DNA of 35,361 nt from Thaumasiovibrio subtropicus (GCF_019703835.1 NZ_AP023056.1:1-35361), one strand, 5' to 3'. Counted from the first letter of the stretch, positions 13,499 through 22,586 are shown. Numbers and translations: made by a program. The notes: generated from the letters alone by a model not told the origin.

Positions 13499-14585
13499 TT
13501 AAAAATCAATTTTCTTTTTAGGTATACTTTTTCCACAAGACTGATCCCTAAATGCCATCTCCCAATTATCGTTAGATTTAAAAAATTCGCAAGGATCTTG
13601 CTTATCAAAGTTTGTACCAATAAAGCTTGCTTGAGATAAATTATTTCCAACAAATGAAGTCGATATTGTCGAGTTGTCAAATTTTGAAAATTCTAGATTA
13701 TTGTTACGAAACTCTGTCATTCTTATTACAGAGTTAGTAAAATTAGCTCCTTTTAGTTCATTCTCTAAAATTGTCGACAAAAATATATTCGAGTCAGAAA
13801 AATCGGCATTATTCGCTTTTGTATCTATAATATATACACCATTCATTAACACTTTTTAAATTCAGAGTAAGATAGCTCAGACATAACTACGTAGCTTTTA
13901 TTAAGTAGAGATCCATTGAATACGGATTTTGTTAAGTCAGACATAAGCCACCTACTATAATAAATCTTCGATTTAGTAAAGTCTGCGTATGATAAATTTG
14001 CTCTTACAAGGTACAATCCTTCTAGAACATTTGTTTTCTTATCATCACTATTTGACATATTTAAGTAAGATAAACTCTGAGGCCTTCTGGGACAGACATA
14101 CCTCATGACCAGATAGCTAATGTCATAACCCATAATGCTTAGAGGTTCTTTCTCATTAAAGACAGCATACGACCTGTTCACAGAGTTAAATTCATGATTA
14201 CCTTTAGAGCGCTCAATAAACTTAAATAAATTCAGTTCATAATACGGATCTCCGGAAGTAAACAAATTACTTACGGGAATTAATTTTTCCAAACCTAAAC
14301 AGTCCCACCTAGTCAAATAGTTAATAGCATAAGACTTACCTGAATTACCTGATGAATTCATGTTTATAATTTGCCATGATAATAGAGTTCTATTTGTTGA
14401 CTCATCATACTTTGTTAGGACTATTGAAAAGAATGCTAATACTACAGATATAAATGACAAACCTAATAAAATTTTATAGAATTTGAAGCCTTACTTATTA
14501 GATTAAGATTTCTACCTTTATGGATGCTATATATAAAAGATTTCTTAATAAATAAATACAACTTTACACATAATTCTAACAACAT
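13499..14585 (-). pseudogene. pentapeptide-repeat membrane protein gene, broken by frameshifts
   Basis: Three overlapping frames read as one protein. From ATG 14585 an N-terminal segment runs MLLELCVKLYLFIKKSFIYS to a stop near 14467. A second frame continues with a membrane helix (LLGLSFISVVLAFFSIVL), then RTLLSWQIINMNSSGNSGKS and pentapeptide-like residues (NLSYADFTKSK), stopping at 13846. A third frame carries the rest, with NNADFSDSN, GANFTNSVI and NLSQASFIG. The W..(8-10)..GNSGK..A...L segment after a helix is typical of membrane-anchored pentapeptide proteins. The breaks fall near the homopolymers AAAATTTT and AAAAA, so sequencing error remains possible; the last frame could also start at an overlapping GTG. 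Confidence 0.6.
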
Positions 14586-14736
14586 TATTTTCCATTTGTT
14601 TATATTTTACACCATATCAATATTCATCCTCATTGTTCCAACTAAAAATCATTAACTGGTGAAACCATAATAATTTCATGTGGACTATATGTGCAATGAC
14701 TAACTGAAAATTATATTTCAAAGAAGTTTAGTTATC
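14586..14736. other. AT-rich spacer, no gene seen
   Basis: Short AT-rich interval between the broken pentapeptide gene and the terminator of the type IV secretion operon. It may hold the promoter of the pentapeptide gene on the minus strand; I see no convincing -35/-10 pair and no open frame. Confidence 0.4.
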
Positions 14737-14758
14737 AAAGCCGCACAGCGGCGGCTTT
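14737..14758 (-). terminator. terminator of the type IV secretion operon
   Basis: AAAGCCGC/GCGGCTTT, an 8-bp stem with a 6-nt loop, 16 nt beyond the stop of the last operon gene. The T-run is short on the minus strand. Confidence 0.55.
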
Positions 14759-14773
14759 GCTCTCCACAAACGA

Positions 14774-15271
14774 CTACAAAACCTTAATAATGTCGCCAGT
14801 GCCCAATTTGTAGATTTGTGTCCCCGTCGATATCCCATCAATTTTTACATCGACATAGCCGTACAGTTGACAGGGATCATCTCTTTGACCCGAGCATGTT
14901 TGACCTTTCAGCCATTTTTCTGGCTCGGTACGCCATTCACTACAATTACCTGAGCTACCATTTGCCCCGCCCGGCATATGAGCACAGTACCGATACGGTG
15001 GGTAATAGGCGATTTTGCCGTTGGTCGCGCTGACATTCGTTTCTGGCACGCCTGAAACGTCCCCACTCACCAAACAACTGCTTAGCGCAGGTAGTGGCGG
15101 CTTCAATTTCTTTATTCGGTTTTTAAACGCCGATTTAGCGTCACCACAGCCAGACGGAAAGCCCGCAGGTAAACAAAGCCAGATTGCGCAATCCGCACTG
15201 CCAGCAATAGCAGGTTGAATCGAGGTCATTGATAGTGCGGTCATGGCCGCTAAGAGTATTTTTTTCTTCAT
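14774..15271 (-). CDS. TrbM/KikA-like secreted conjugation protein
   Basis: A 165-aa protein with a clear signal peptide (MKKKILLAAMTALSMTSIQP, cleavage near AIA-GSA). The mature start DCAIWLCLPAGFPSGCGDAK, then KPPLPALSSC and further cysteine pairs, fits the TrbM/KikA/MpfK family of periplasmic conjugation proteins. Eight or more cysteines suggest a disulfide-bonded protein. It is the last gene of the virB-virD4 operon, 14 nt after virD4. Family members affect mating efficiency or kill specific hosts, but their mechanism is unsettled. The name is by recalled pattern, so moderate. Confidence 0.6.
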   Translation of the reverse strand: MKKKILLAAMTALSMTSIQPAIAGSADCAIWLCLPAGFPSGCGDAKSAFKNRIKKLKPPLPALSSCLVSGDVSGVPETNVSATNGKIAYYPPYRYCAHMPGGANGSSGNCSEWRTEPEKWLKGQTCSGQRDDPCQLYGYVDVKIDGISTGTQIYKLGTGDIIKVL

Positions 15272-15285
15272 TTATCTTTAATCCT

Positions 15286-17049
15286 TTAAAATAGAGCAGG
15301 GATGCTAGGAACATTGTTAAGCGAATAATCGACCTTTGCCTGAAACTCTTTTTCCTCAAAGTAGATGATTTTTTTTGCTTTAAATGGCCGCATATTTTCC
15401 ATAATCATCAATGTGTTAATACCCAAACCGCTTTTGTGTTTTTCGAAACCCAACTCTACAATTTCTTGCGGCATCATCAGCGCCCGTTTTTGTTTGGTTT
15501 CATTGCGCGTACGTGTGGAGCCTTTCCCCGAAGTGCGGCTGACTGTGCGCTCTTTGACGGTCTTGTAACCCAATGTTTCACTGATCCGCTTAACTTGCTC
15601 TGTTACTTCTTTGGGAGGGTAAATGACACGCACAGCAAGGTTATCAAGCAGAGCTTTTGCCCCCTCTTTGCCATAGACATCTTTTTTCTCTAACTGCGCT
15701 TCGCTTTGATAAATCATCAAAAATCGCATGTTATAGCCTGCGGCATAACCTATCGCTTTATCGATGATCTGTACTCGTCCCAAAGCAGGAAACTCGTCTA
15801 ACAAACAAAGACATTGATACTTCAAGGCGGGATCTAATTCAGGTAGGACTTTCGTATTCTCATTGATTAGCTGCTCAAAAAACAGATTCAATAGCTTTTG
15901 AAAACGTGGGATGTTGGCGGGTTTGACACCAACATAAATGGACATTTTTTTCTTACGAAGATCCCTAAAATCAAAATCACTCTTAGAGACGCTGGCAGCG
16001 CAAACTTGGTCGGAAAATACCGCGAGTGGTGCATTGAAATTAGACAAAATACTGCCTTTTGTCTCTTTCGCTGCCCCCATGAAATCCGCAAACTCGCGCT
16101 TGGTTTCATCGCTGCAATAACCTGCATCGAGCTGTGATTCCATCCATTTATCTAGTCCATCTTTGCTAGACTTCAACTCGATAAGATAAGGAAAACTCGC
16201 TTGGCGATGAGTTATCTTTTCTATATCCAACATAAACAGCGAAAGACCAGTGAATAGTTTTCCTGCAAGCTCATTCCACATGTCATCCTTACCACCACTT
16301 CCTGTGGGGTAAAGTGCATTCGTTATGACCATCAGATCCCCGACGCGAAACTTGGCGTCTCGACGGACATAATCAAACGGATTCCAACAATGACTTCTCA
16401 CTGTTCCATTTGAGGCTTCTAGCGCGGTTGTGCTGTATCCATCGGGACAAAAGATATACACTTCTTGCCCCATAGCGGCACGTTGTCCTGCTGTTTTTTC
16501 GAAGTTTTCCAACTTAATATCGAGAGTAACCAAGCTCTCTGAATAATTGAGAGCATTGGGTATAACAATCCCCACCCCTTTTCCTGATCGTGTTGGAGCT
16601 TCTACACCTGCAAATTGCTGCCCTTCAAACTGAATGAGCTGATTCTTGTAGCTTCCTTTACCGCCACGACCAAGCAACAATACTGGCTTTTCGGGCTCTG
16701 CCTTTTTCTTGCGCGGAAAGAGACCAGATTTTCGCAGTTCGACAGAGTTAGCAAATCGCGCACTTCCGTGTAGTTCTTCTGGTTTATACATACCAAAGAG
16801 TACCGCGCCAACGATAATCAGGGGGAAGCTGGATACCAACCCACCGAAGGCATAGCCCACAGCAAGGTATTTTTTCGCCCATTCGAGATCTTTATAGTCA
16901 AGCCAGTAATAATAAAACGTGTCATAGCTGATGTTCGAATAGTCCATTCCCGCCTGTTTTAGCATCGCAAACGCTGCGGCATACTGCCCTGCTACCAAGA
17001 AAAAAGCAGTGAGCAAGAGGAATAGAAAAACAATCCCGACAATTTTCAT
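15286..17049 (-). CDS. virD4: VirD4 type IV coupling ATPase
   Basis: A 587-aa protein with two N-terminal membrane helices (about residues 1-27 and 64-87), Walker A APTRSGKGVG (151-160) and Walker B CLCLLDEFPALGRV (413-426). GSARFA near residue 95 is typical of VirD4/TraG. It brings the relaxase-DNA complex to the VirB channel from the inner membrane. Length matches the family. Its start shares one base with the virB11 stop (TAATG), so translation is coupled. The C-terminus has the usual TraG-like end without a long acidic tail. Confidence 0.96.
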   Translation of the reverse strand: MKIVGIVFLFLLLTAFFLVAGQYAAAFAMLKQAGMDYSNISYDTFYYYWLDYKDLEWAKKYLAVGYAFGGLVSSFPLIIVGAVLFGMYKPEELHGSARFANSVELRKSGLFPRKKKAEPEKPVLLLGRGGKGSYKNQLIQFEGQQFAGVEAPTRSGKGVGIVIPNALNYSESLVTLDIKLENFEKTAGQRAAMGQEVYIFCPDGYSTTALEASNGTVRSHCWNPFDYVRRDAKFRVGDLMVITNALYPTGSGGKDDMWNELAGKLFTGLSLFMLDIEKITHRQASFPYLIELKSSKDGLDKWMESQLDAGYCSDETKREFADFMGAAKETKGSILSNFNAPLAVFSDQVCAASVSKSDFDFRDLRKKKMSIYVGVKPANIPRFQKLLNLFFEQLINENTKVLPELDPALKYQCLCLLDEFPALGRVQIIDKAIGYAAGYNMRFLMIYQSEAQLEKKDVYGKEGAKALLDNLAVRVIYPPKEVTEQVKRISETLGYKTVKERTVSRTSGKGSTRTRNETKQKRALMMPQEIVELGFEKHKSGLGINTLMIMENMRPFKAKKIIYFEEKEFQAKVDYSLNNVPSIPALF

Positions 17050-18035
17050 TAAACCTCTTCCTCTGCGGTAAAAATAAGCTCCGTAAGATGAGTTCTTTTA
17101 AAAAAAGCAACGACATCGATACTTTCTTTAACAGTGCGATTAATGAACTCGTACTCAAGTCCCATTCCAACAGGACTCTGCTTTATCAAGGACGTTATCC
17201 GCGCATACGCGTCTCGACTGGAATTAGCGTGAACAGTCGTAATAGAACCTGCGTGCCCAGTATTCAACAACTCTAGATATGTCCATGTTTCATCACCTCG
17301 AAGCTCAGCCAAAAGCACATGGTCGGGCTTCATTCGCATACAAGATTCAATGAGCAATTTTGGGGTAACGGGCGTATTCTTCCGGTAGAAAAGATGAACA
17401 TGATTGGGATGATTAGGTAAAGACAACTCGTGTACATCTTCGACCGTAATTAGTCGCGATGAGGTGGGGTAACAGTCTACCATCGCTTTCATGACTGTCG
17501 TTTTACCTGAACCTGTTCCGCCAACAAGCAAGATGTTTTTATTCGATTCTACTGCGAGACGAAAGAAACCAGCGATGTCTCCTTGCGCTTTGAGCTCGGA
17601 TAGCCTGCTATTGATATCGCACTCTTTTTCCTCTCCGCTTTTTTGCGTAAACGCAAAACGACCACTGGATTGATAAGATGCTAAGTCGAACCTATCTAAT
17701 GACGGCTTACGAATAGTCATTGAAATAATGCCATCTTGTGTCACAGGAGGCATAACAACCTGTCCACGTTCACCATCGGGCAATTTGATGGAAAATATAC
17801 CTTCATCTACAGATAAATTATTAAAAACGGCAAACGCTTGACAGAGCTCAGATAAAAAGTCATACGAGAGCATGTCCAACCGCTTTTCTTGCCAATCACC
17901 CCCAGTGTCATAGAGCACAACGTAAGGTTCATTAATCGCCAATTCCGTTAGCCCCGGTGTATCCAAAATGGCTTGTAAACCTGATTCAGCAAGAAGCGTT
18001 CGAATGGTCGTACTTTTATCAAATTCTGAATGCAT
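17049..18035 (-). CDS. virB11: VirB11 secretion ATPase
   Basis: A 328-aa hexameric ATPase. Walker A GGTGSGKTT (172-180), Asp box VEDVHEL (198-204), Walker B VLLAELRG (240-247) and His box GHAGSITTVHANS (260-272) are all present. It powers pilus assembly and substrate transfer with VirB4 and VirD4. Between the N-terminal and ATPase domains the segment RFAFTQKSGEEKECD (about 126-140) is unusual, and its FAFTQK codons form the palindrome at 17641-17658. The gene is in the normal place after virB10, across an intercistronic hairpin. Confidence 0.96.
   Translation of the reverse strand: MHSEFDKSTTIRTLLAESGLQAILDTPGLTELAINEPYVVLYDTGGDWQEKRLDMLSYDFLSELCQAFAVFNNLSVDEGIFSIKLPDGERGQVVMPPVTQDGIISMTIRKPSLDRFDLASYQSSGRFAFTQKSGEEKECDINSRLSELKAQGDIAGFFRLAVESNKNILLVGGTGSGKTTVMKAMVDCYPTSSRLITVEDVHELSLPNHPNHVHLFYRKNTPVTPKLLIESCMRMKPDHVLLAELRGDETWTYLELLNTGHAGSITTVHANSSRDAYARITSLIKQSPVGMGLEYEFINRTVKESIDVVAFFKRTHLTELIFTAEEEV
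17641..17658. promoter_or_regulatory. candidate KorB/ParB palindrome inside virB11
   Basis: TTTTGCGTAAACGCAAAA, perfect 18 bp, within the coding region for FAFTQK. An exact member of the palindrome set inside a gene argues for a DNA-binding role independent of a promoter. Confidence 0.5.
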
Positions 18036-18043
18036 ATTTTACC

Positions 18044-18061
18044 GCGCCCCATATGGGACGC
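18044..18061. other. intercistronic hairpin between virB10 and virB11
   Basis: GCGCCCCATATGGGACGC, an 18-bp near-palindrome with one G-T/A-C mismatch pair. It is the only sizeable gap (34 nt) in this part of the operon, so it may modulate mRNA stability or virB11 translation. Confidence 0.4.
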
Positions 18062-18069
18062 TCCTCTTC

Positions 18070-19341
18070 TTACTGAAATTTGTACACGTTAGACATATCG
18101 ATGTCGCGGACAACTAGGATGTTCAGTCGGCTACCGACTAATGCGTAACCGGTCGGTGGGATATTAATCGTGTGCTTCAGCACTTCATTAGCGAGTGAGT
18201 CCATGCTTTGCGTAGAATTATCAAAGGATGTATCAGGGTGATTGTCTTTCAAATTACTATTTAAAACATCTAAGCCATCCTCTATGAATGACAACAAAAG
18301 AGCACCGCCAAATCGTTTTGCGTAATGGTAATCAACCCATACATCGACACCCGCCGCACCCAATGAACCAGTTCCCAAGCTATCGATTCGAACTGATACA
18401 CCATTGGGGGTTTCCACATTTGACCAGATCACAAATAACCGCGCTTTTCCTTGCTCTAAGGCGACATTTTGCTGTCCAGTAATCGTCGAACCCCGCTCAA
18501 TAAGAAGTGCGTTGCCATTTGCGCTGTAAATATCTTGAGTCGTTCGGCAAATCACATAACCGTTATATTCGGAAATAATCTCTGTTTGGAGTGCGCAAGG
18601 AATGCTGGTACCGTGCTTTAACAGAAAGTCCAAACTACGAGGCGGTCGAACCGTAGCACTACCGCTTTCGAATGATGAGCCATTGTAGGAATTATCATAG
18701 CGCTGTGCGATTGGACTATTCCCATCTGACAAACTATCGCCACCGCCACCATAAGCCACATCACTTCCTGAAGCGTTCACCATTACCGAACCTTGCATCT
18801 GTCTCTCTTCCTTCGTGAGAGGCTTAGGTTCACTGGACGATGAGTTTGCAGCAGTAGCCACTGGCTGTGGCTGTGACTGTGACTGTGGCAAAGGTTCACG
18901 CGATCGTACTCTGGGCTCGGTTCGATACTCCAACACAGGTTTTTCAGGCTCAATATTAGCTTCAGCTACTTCTTTCTCTGTTTCAGCTTTTGCGGCAGCT
19001 TCTTCTGCTGCTTTTTGCCTTGCTGCTTCAGCCTCCGCTTGTTTTTGCTCCAATTGGGCACGTTGACGTATTTGCGTTAAGAAACTTTCGTTGCCAATGT
19101 CACTTTCACCTTTGATGATACCGCCATCATCAAGCTCGAATTGTTCTTGTTCGCTACCCATTGCGGATGTATTAAGCGAGTATAAAGTGAACCCGAGTCC
19201 GACAGCGACAATGAGCATCACCACAATTACAATGAGAAAAATTATGACGTTACGCTTTTGCTTGTCTTTTGTTCTCAAATCTACTTCACCACGATCGACT
19301 GTAGATTCTATTCCGTCGGTAGCATTCTCAATCTCATTCAT
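18070..19341 (-). CDS. virB10: VirB10/TrbI-like core-complex protein
   Basis: A 423-aa protein: short cytoplasmic start, one inner-membrane helix (about residues 31-57, VIIFLIVIVVMLIVAVGLGF), an Ala/Glu-rich coiled-coil-like and Pro/Gln-rich periplasmic linker (about 90-175), and a C-terminal TrbI-type domain from about 235 (LLKHGTSIPCALQTEIISEY). VirB10 spans both membranes and links ATP energy to the outer-membrane pore. Starts 8 nt inside virB9. Ordinary length and order. Confidence 0.95.
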   Translation of the reverse strand: MNEIENATDGIESTVDRGEVDLRTKDKQKRNVIIFLIVIVVMLIVAVGLGFTLYSLNTSAMGSEQEQFELDDGGIIKGESDIGNESFLTQIRQRAQLEQKQAEAEAARQKAAEEAAAKAETEKEVAEANIEPEKPVLEYRTEPRVRSREPLPQSQSQPQPVATAANSSSSEPKPLTKEERQMQGSVMVNASGSDVAYGGGGDSLSDGNSPIAQRYDNSYNGSSFESGSATVRPPRSLDFLLKHGTSIPCALQTEIISEYNGYVICRTTQDIYSANGNALLIERGSTITGQQNVALEQGKARLFVIWSNVETPNGVSVRIDSLGTGSLGAAGVDVWVDYHYAKRFGGALLLSFIEDGLDVLNSNLKDNHPDTSFDNSTQSMDSLANEVLKHTINIPPTGYALVGSRLNILVVRDIDMSNVYKFQ

Positions 19342-20095
19342 GAATAGTCACTCGCTCTTGATTTACTGTTGTCTTTGACGCGTTATAACCACGTGATCGC
19401 GTGTATGCGCTGTCTAGACCTAAGACTTGCGTACCTAGCCTTAAATGAAATTTTGGTGCTACTGTATGAATAATCAGGATGTCTTCTTCTATGTGATAAT
19501 TCACTAGCGATTCTATTCCCTCATTAGTGACTTGAAACACGAGCGGTAACTCCAAGTTGTCTTGAAATTTCATGCAGGTGAACACACCGTCATCCCATAC
19601 ATGGGTCGGGGATAGCTCTAAATCGCCTTGCTTGAAGTAAATAAAGTTTCGGTCATGTAGGGAGCATGGAACACGCGGCTTACCTTTTGTTGGATCAACG
19701 ACGGGATCGTACTCTAAGGCAATGTAGTAATGTGGATTACGCTTAACTGTTTTCAAATCAAACACATAAGTACGACCTTTGTTCGTTACAACGATGAGGT
19801 TTGTATCCGGGTTCTTTGCCACTGGTTTTAAAAAAATACTATTACCTCTCACCGCAAAACCCCACGCGGCAGCATCACCCATGCCTAGACCTGTGGCTTC
19901 ACCAATGATGGCTTCACCCTTTTCAAACTGAATCAGCGTAGCCTTACCTACTTTTGTATGGATCTCGATAACATCAGCGGGATTGTATTTAGTCGATACA
20001 ACACGTTTATCGAAACCGCGTGATGAAGGTACTTCGATGGCCGAAACGCTAAGAGAAAACACCGACAACATAAGCAAGATCAAACCACGAATCAT
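19334..20095 (-). CDS. virB9: VirB9 outer-membrane core protein
   Basis: A 253-aa protein with a signal peptide (MIRGLILLMLSVFSLSVSA). The VirB9/TrbG/CagX pattern includes LIVVTNKGRTYVFDLK in the N-terminal domain and SLHDRNFIYFKQGDLELSPT followed by VWDDGVFTCMKF in the C-terminal domain. It forms the outer ring of the core complex with VirB7 and VirB10. The ATG overlaps the virB8 stop (ATGA). Confidence 0.95.
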   Translation of the reverse strand: MIRGLILLMLSVFSLSVSAIEVPSSRGFDKRVVSTKYNPADVIEIHTKVGKATLIQFEKGEAIIGEATGLGMGDAAAWGFAVRGNSIFLKPVAKNPDTNLIVVTNKGRTYVFDLKTVKRNPHYYIALEYDPVVDPTKGKPRVPCSLHDRNFIYFKQGDLELSPTHVWDDGVFTCMKFQDNLELPLVFQVTNEGIESLVNYHIEEDILIIHTVAPKFHLRLGTQVLGLDSAYTRSRGYNASKTTVNQERVTIHE

Positions 20096-20892
20096 TTTAA
20101 AATCTCCGACTCTCTATAAGAGGTAACAATAAATTGAAGTGGGTTAATCAATCGTTCGTTTTCATACTTCAATTCTTTTGTGTACTCCCATGTTATAGTG
20201 GCTATCCATTGAGTTGGTTTGAATGTCGCAGATTCTCGACCATTACGGTCACGAATAGTGCGAGTAAATCTAACTTGAGCAACATTAGTATCACTAGATG
20301 ATGGTAGGAAAGAAACGCCATCAGTTTTAATCTCAATGCTTCGATTCTCACCAAACACCTTCACTGGTGAGTTATCAGAGCTAATAAAGTTCGCATATGC
20401 AGCCATGACTTTTGTCGTACTAGTCAAATTAACAAAGTCGTATCCTGACTGAATGGTGTACCAGTCATAAGTGTTTCTCTGTATGACATATTGATTAAGC
20501 CAGTATTTATCCAGTGCTTCACCATACGTAGTTTTCTTCGCGTCACTCATTGCAAGAGCTGTTTGAGTTTGACCAGTATTGTTATCAACAGTAATCACAT
20601 AAGGTACTACCGTTTTGAACGGGAGCGCTATTACTAGTGCAGTCACACTTAATATCGACAACAAAAATGCCCCTATCGCAGCAAATAACGCATACTTTGC
20701 CTTACTCTTCTGCATATCGACACTATCTTTATGAAAATCTGAGGCTTCCTTGAGATAGATCTCTGCGGCTTTATTCAACTCGGCCTCTTTTTCTTTCTTC
20801 AAGCTATTCAGATTTTTTTCATAAACATTTTTTTCTGAAACTTCTGGTAGCTCTCCAATATGTGGAGAGCTATCAATCATTACGTCTGACAT
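20092..20892 (-). CDS. virB8: VirB8 inner-membrane assembly protein
   Basis: A 266-aa protein: a cytoplasmic 65-residue start, one helix at about 67-90 (YALFAAIGAFLLSILSVTAL), then the NTF2-like periplasmic VirB8 domain with YWLNQYVIQRNTYDWYTIQS and ending with FIVTSYRESEIL. VirB8 nucleates assembly of the inner-membrane part of the channel. The cytoplasmic tail is somewhat long and charged. Placed normally after virB7. Confidence 0.94.
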   Translation of the reverse strand: MSDVMIDSSPHIGELPEVSEKNVYEKNLNSLKKEKEAELNKAAEIYLKEASDFHKDSVDMQKSKAKYALFAAIGAFLLSILSVTALVIALPFKTVVPYVITVDNNTGQTQTALAMSDAKKTTYGEALDKYWLNQYVIQRNTYDWYTIQSGYDFVNLTSTTKVMAAYANFISSDNSPVKVFGENRSIEIKTDGVSFLPSSSDTNVAQVRFTRTIRDRNGRESATFKPTQWIATITWEYTKELKYENERLINPLQFIVTSYRESEILK

Positions 20893-20915
20893 AGAAAATC
20901 CTTTTAAAACTAGCG

Positions 20916-21056
20916 CTATTTACTAATCGTAATATCACTAAGGTTAATGACTTCTGGGTTAGCTGGTAAATATTCACCCTTTGGCTGAGTCAACTTCGGC
21001 GCTGAAGAACACCCCAAAATAAAAAACACAAGTACTACTAAGAAAACCATTTTCAT
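20916..21056 (-). CDS. virB7: VirB7-like small lipoprotein
   Basis: A 46-aa protein, MKMVFLVVLVFFILGCSSAP followed by KLTQPKGEYLPANPEVINL. FILGC is a good lipobox with Cys16 as the acylated residue. Small size, lipobox and position between virB6 and virB8 define VirB7, which stabilises VirB9 in the outer membrane. AGGT lies about 9 nt before the ATG; a second ATG two codons in is a less likely start. Too short for most ORF filters, so easily overlooked. Confidence 0.85.
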   Translation of the reverse strand: MKMVFLVVLVFFILGCSSAPKLTQPKGEYLPANPEVINLSDITISK

Positions 21057-21068
21057 TTAAATACCTAT

Positions 21069-22034
21069 TTAAGCTTCCACTGAGCCTTTCCTATTTAACT
21101 TACCCCAAGCTGCTTGAACGCCTTTTTTGAGCATTCCGTCCTTTTTGGGTTCAGGAGAATCTTTGCTAGAACTTTTACTTTTTCTTTGACTCCCATTCCT
21201 ATTGGTTATATCGCCGATTGATGACATACCAAGCCCTCCCGTCAAAGAGCTTGCTACAGATGGGATCATTCCAGATATTTTATATCCAGCGAAAAGGACG
21301 ATCGCAGTTGATATCACATGCTCTAAATGGAACATTCCGTCTAAATCTGTCATCGCAGGTGGGAAAATAAAATCTTCAATAATACTAAGTAAAAGCATGA
21401 AGGCTACTGGGAACAATATCGATACAAAAATATAGTTTAGACACAAACCTACCCATTGGGAGAACCAGTTCTTAGTGCTCGGAAAAAAAGCGAAGCAAAT
21501 GAAGATGGGACCAACAACCAATACTAAAGCTAATAACAACTTAGCGGCGGCAATTGTAGTAATAGCAACCCCCAATAGTATAATTGCTAAAACTCCGTAT
21601 ATAAGTAAAGTTAGAAGCTGAATGATAATCAATATCCAATCATCCCAGATGCTGAGACTATTTTCAAAAAGATGTTGCACTACATTGATAAACTTATCAA
21701 TTAAGTTATCGATGGTACTACCAATACTTACCCCCCCCGTCAATACACCAACAATATCGTCTGCTGCGCCAGTAAAAACCGGAACAACTAGGCTTCCGTA
21801 ATAGTCGGCTGTCCCGATGACCATGGAGCAAATGAATAGTCTACCAAGATCAATCGCGAGTGTTCTATAAATATCAGAATCAGTAACGAGTATGTTATAC
21901 GCTTTAACAGCAGTATATAAAAGCACTCCAGCTACGAAAACAGGCAATATGATTGTTTTAATCAAAGGATACATTAAATTGATAGAAGAACCTAATGCAG
22001 TGTCTATTTTTAAAAATATATCAGCGGCAATCAT
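21069..22034 (-). CDS. virB6: VirB6/TrbL polytopic membrane protein
   Basis: A 321-aa protein with at least five hydrophobic segments (about 18-43, 55-75, 135-160, 163-185, 200-222, and 240-255) and a basic, Ser/Lys-rich C-terminal tail (about 275-321). VirB6 forms part of the inner-membrane passage for DNA. The start MIAADIFLKIDTALGSSINL, with an amphipathic first helix, is typical. It lies between the exclusion-like genes and virB7 in the usual order. Confidence 0.93.
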   Translation of the reverse strand: MIAADIFLKIDTALGSSINLMYPLIKTIILPVFVAGVLLYTAVKAYNILVTDSDIYRTLAIDLGRLFICSMVIGTADYYGSLVVPVFTGAADDIVGVLTGGVSIGSTIDNLIDKFINVVQHLFENSLSIWDDWILIIIQLLTLLIYGVLAIILLGVAITTIAAAKLLLALVLVVGPIFICFAFFPSTKNWFSQWVGLCLNYIFVSILFPVAFMLLLSIIEDFIFPPAMTDLDGMFHLEHVISTAIVLFAGYKISGMIPSVASSLTGGLGMSSIGDITNRNGSQRKSKSSSKDSPEPKKDGMLKKGVQAAWGKLNRKGSVEA

Positions 22035-22038
22035 ATCA

Positions 22039-22272
22039 CTATCCTTTTAACCAAGATGGCAATGCGTCCTTCTGCTTTTGTCTCTCTATTTCTCTCGCTT
22101 CTATATTTTCGTGGCAAGCTTTCGGCCAATCAGACTTAGCAATTCTGAGGCATTTTTTAAAGACTTCCATCCGCACCTCTTTACTTTCTATTTGTTCTTC
22201 CAATGTTGGGAAACTATTTGCATTTACGCAAAAACACACCAACAATGAACTCAACAAAATAATTTCCTTCAT
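22039..22272 (-). CDS. EexN-like exported protein, entry-exclusion candidate (copy 2)
   Basis: A 77-aa protein with a signal peptide (MKEIILLSSLLVCFCVNANS), then FPTLEEQIESKEVRMEVFKK and C-LRIAKSDWPKAC-HENIEA. Two cysteines 12 residues apart in the mature part resemble EexN-type exclusion proteins (C...W/D...C..A). The gene between virB5 and virB6 is where R388 keeps eex. It is about 60% identical to the neighbour at 22330, evidently a tandem duplicate. A degenerate TTTGCATTTACGCAAA palindrome (22217-22232) lies in its signal-peptide codons. Exclusion is inferred. Confidence 0.6.
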   Translation of the reverse strand: MKEIILLSSLLVCFCVNANSFPTLEEQIESKEVRMEVFKKCLRIAKSDWPKACHENIEAREIERQKQKDALPSWLKG

Positions 22273-22329
22273 GGGGTATCCTGTTAGTTAAAAACAGCAT
22301 TTAAATAGTTAACAGTGCCTCGATAAACT

Positions 22330-22575
22330 TTAAAGTTTTAACCAAGGTGGCCTTTCGTCTTTCAGCCTTTGAGATACAATTTTATTTGCTTCTATATTTT
22401 CGTGACAAGCTTTAGGCCATACACTTTTCTTAATTTTTAGACACCTGCTTAAAACCTCATCTCGTACTTCCTTACTTTCAACTTGCTCCTCAAGCGTAGG
22501 GAAATCATGTTCGTTTGCGCTTACGCTTGCGAAAAAACACATCAATAGTGCACTCAATAAAAATAATTTTTTCAT
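22330..22575 (-). CDS. EexN-like exported protein, entry-exclusion candidate (copy 1)
   Basis: An 81-aa paralogue of the gene at 22039: MKKLFLLSALLMCFFASVSA signal peptide, then FPTLEEQVESKEVRDEVLSR and C-LKIKKSVWPKAC-HENIEA, ending PPWLKL. It is the first of the tandem pair, immediately after virB5, with a similar leader (GGGATATCC/GGGGTATCC before the start). Two copies may widen exclusion specificity or reflect recent duplication. At the homologous place it carries TTTGCGCTTACGCTTG, a more degraded version of the palindrome in copy 2. Confidence 0.6.
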   Translation of the reverse strand: MKKLFLLSALLMCFFASVSANEHDFPTLEEQVESKEVRDEVLSRCLKIKKSVWPKACHENIEANKIVSQRLKDERPPWLKL

Positions 22576-22586
22576 GGGATATCCTT

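Noticed and set aside
13499..13852. Separate pentapeptide gene from the GTG at 13852
   Set aside because: Possible by overlapping start, but the repeat pattern continues directly from the upstream frame and no ribosome-binding site stands out; better read as the 3' part of a broken gene.
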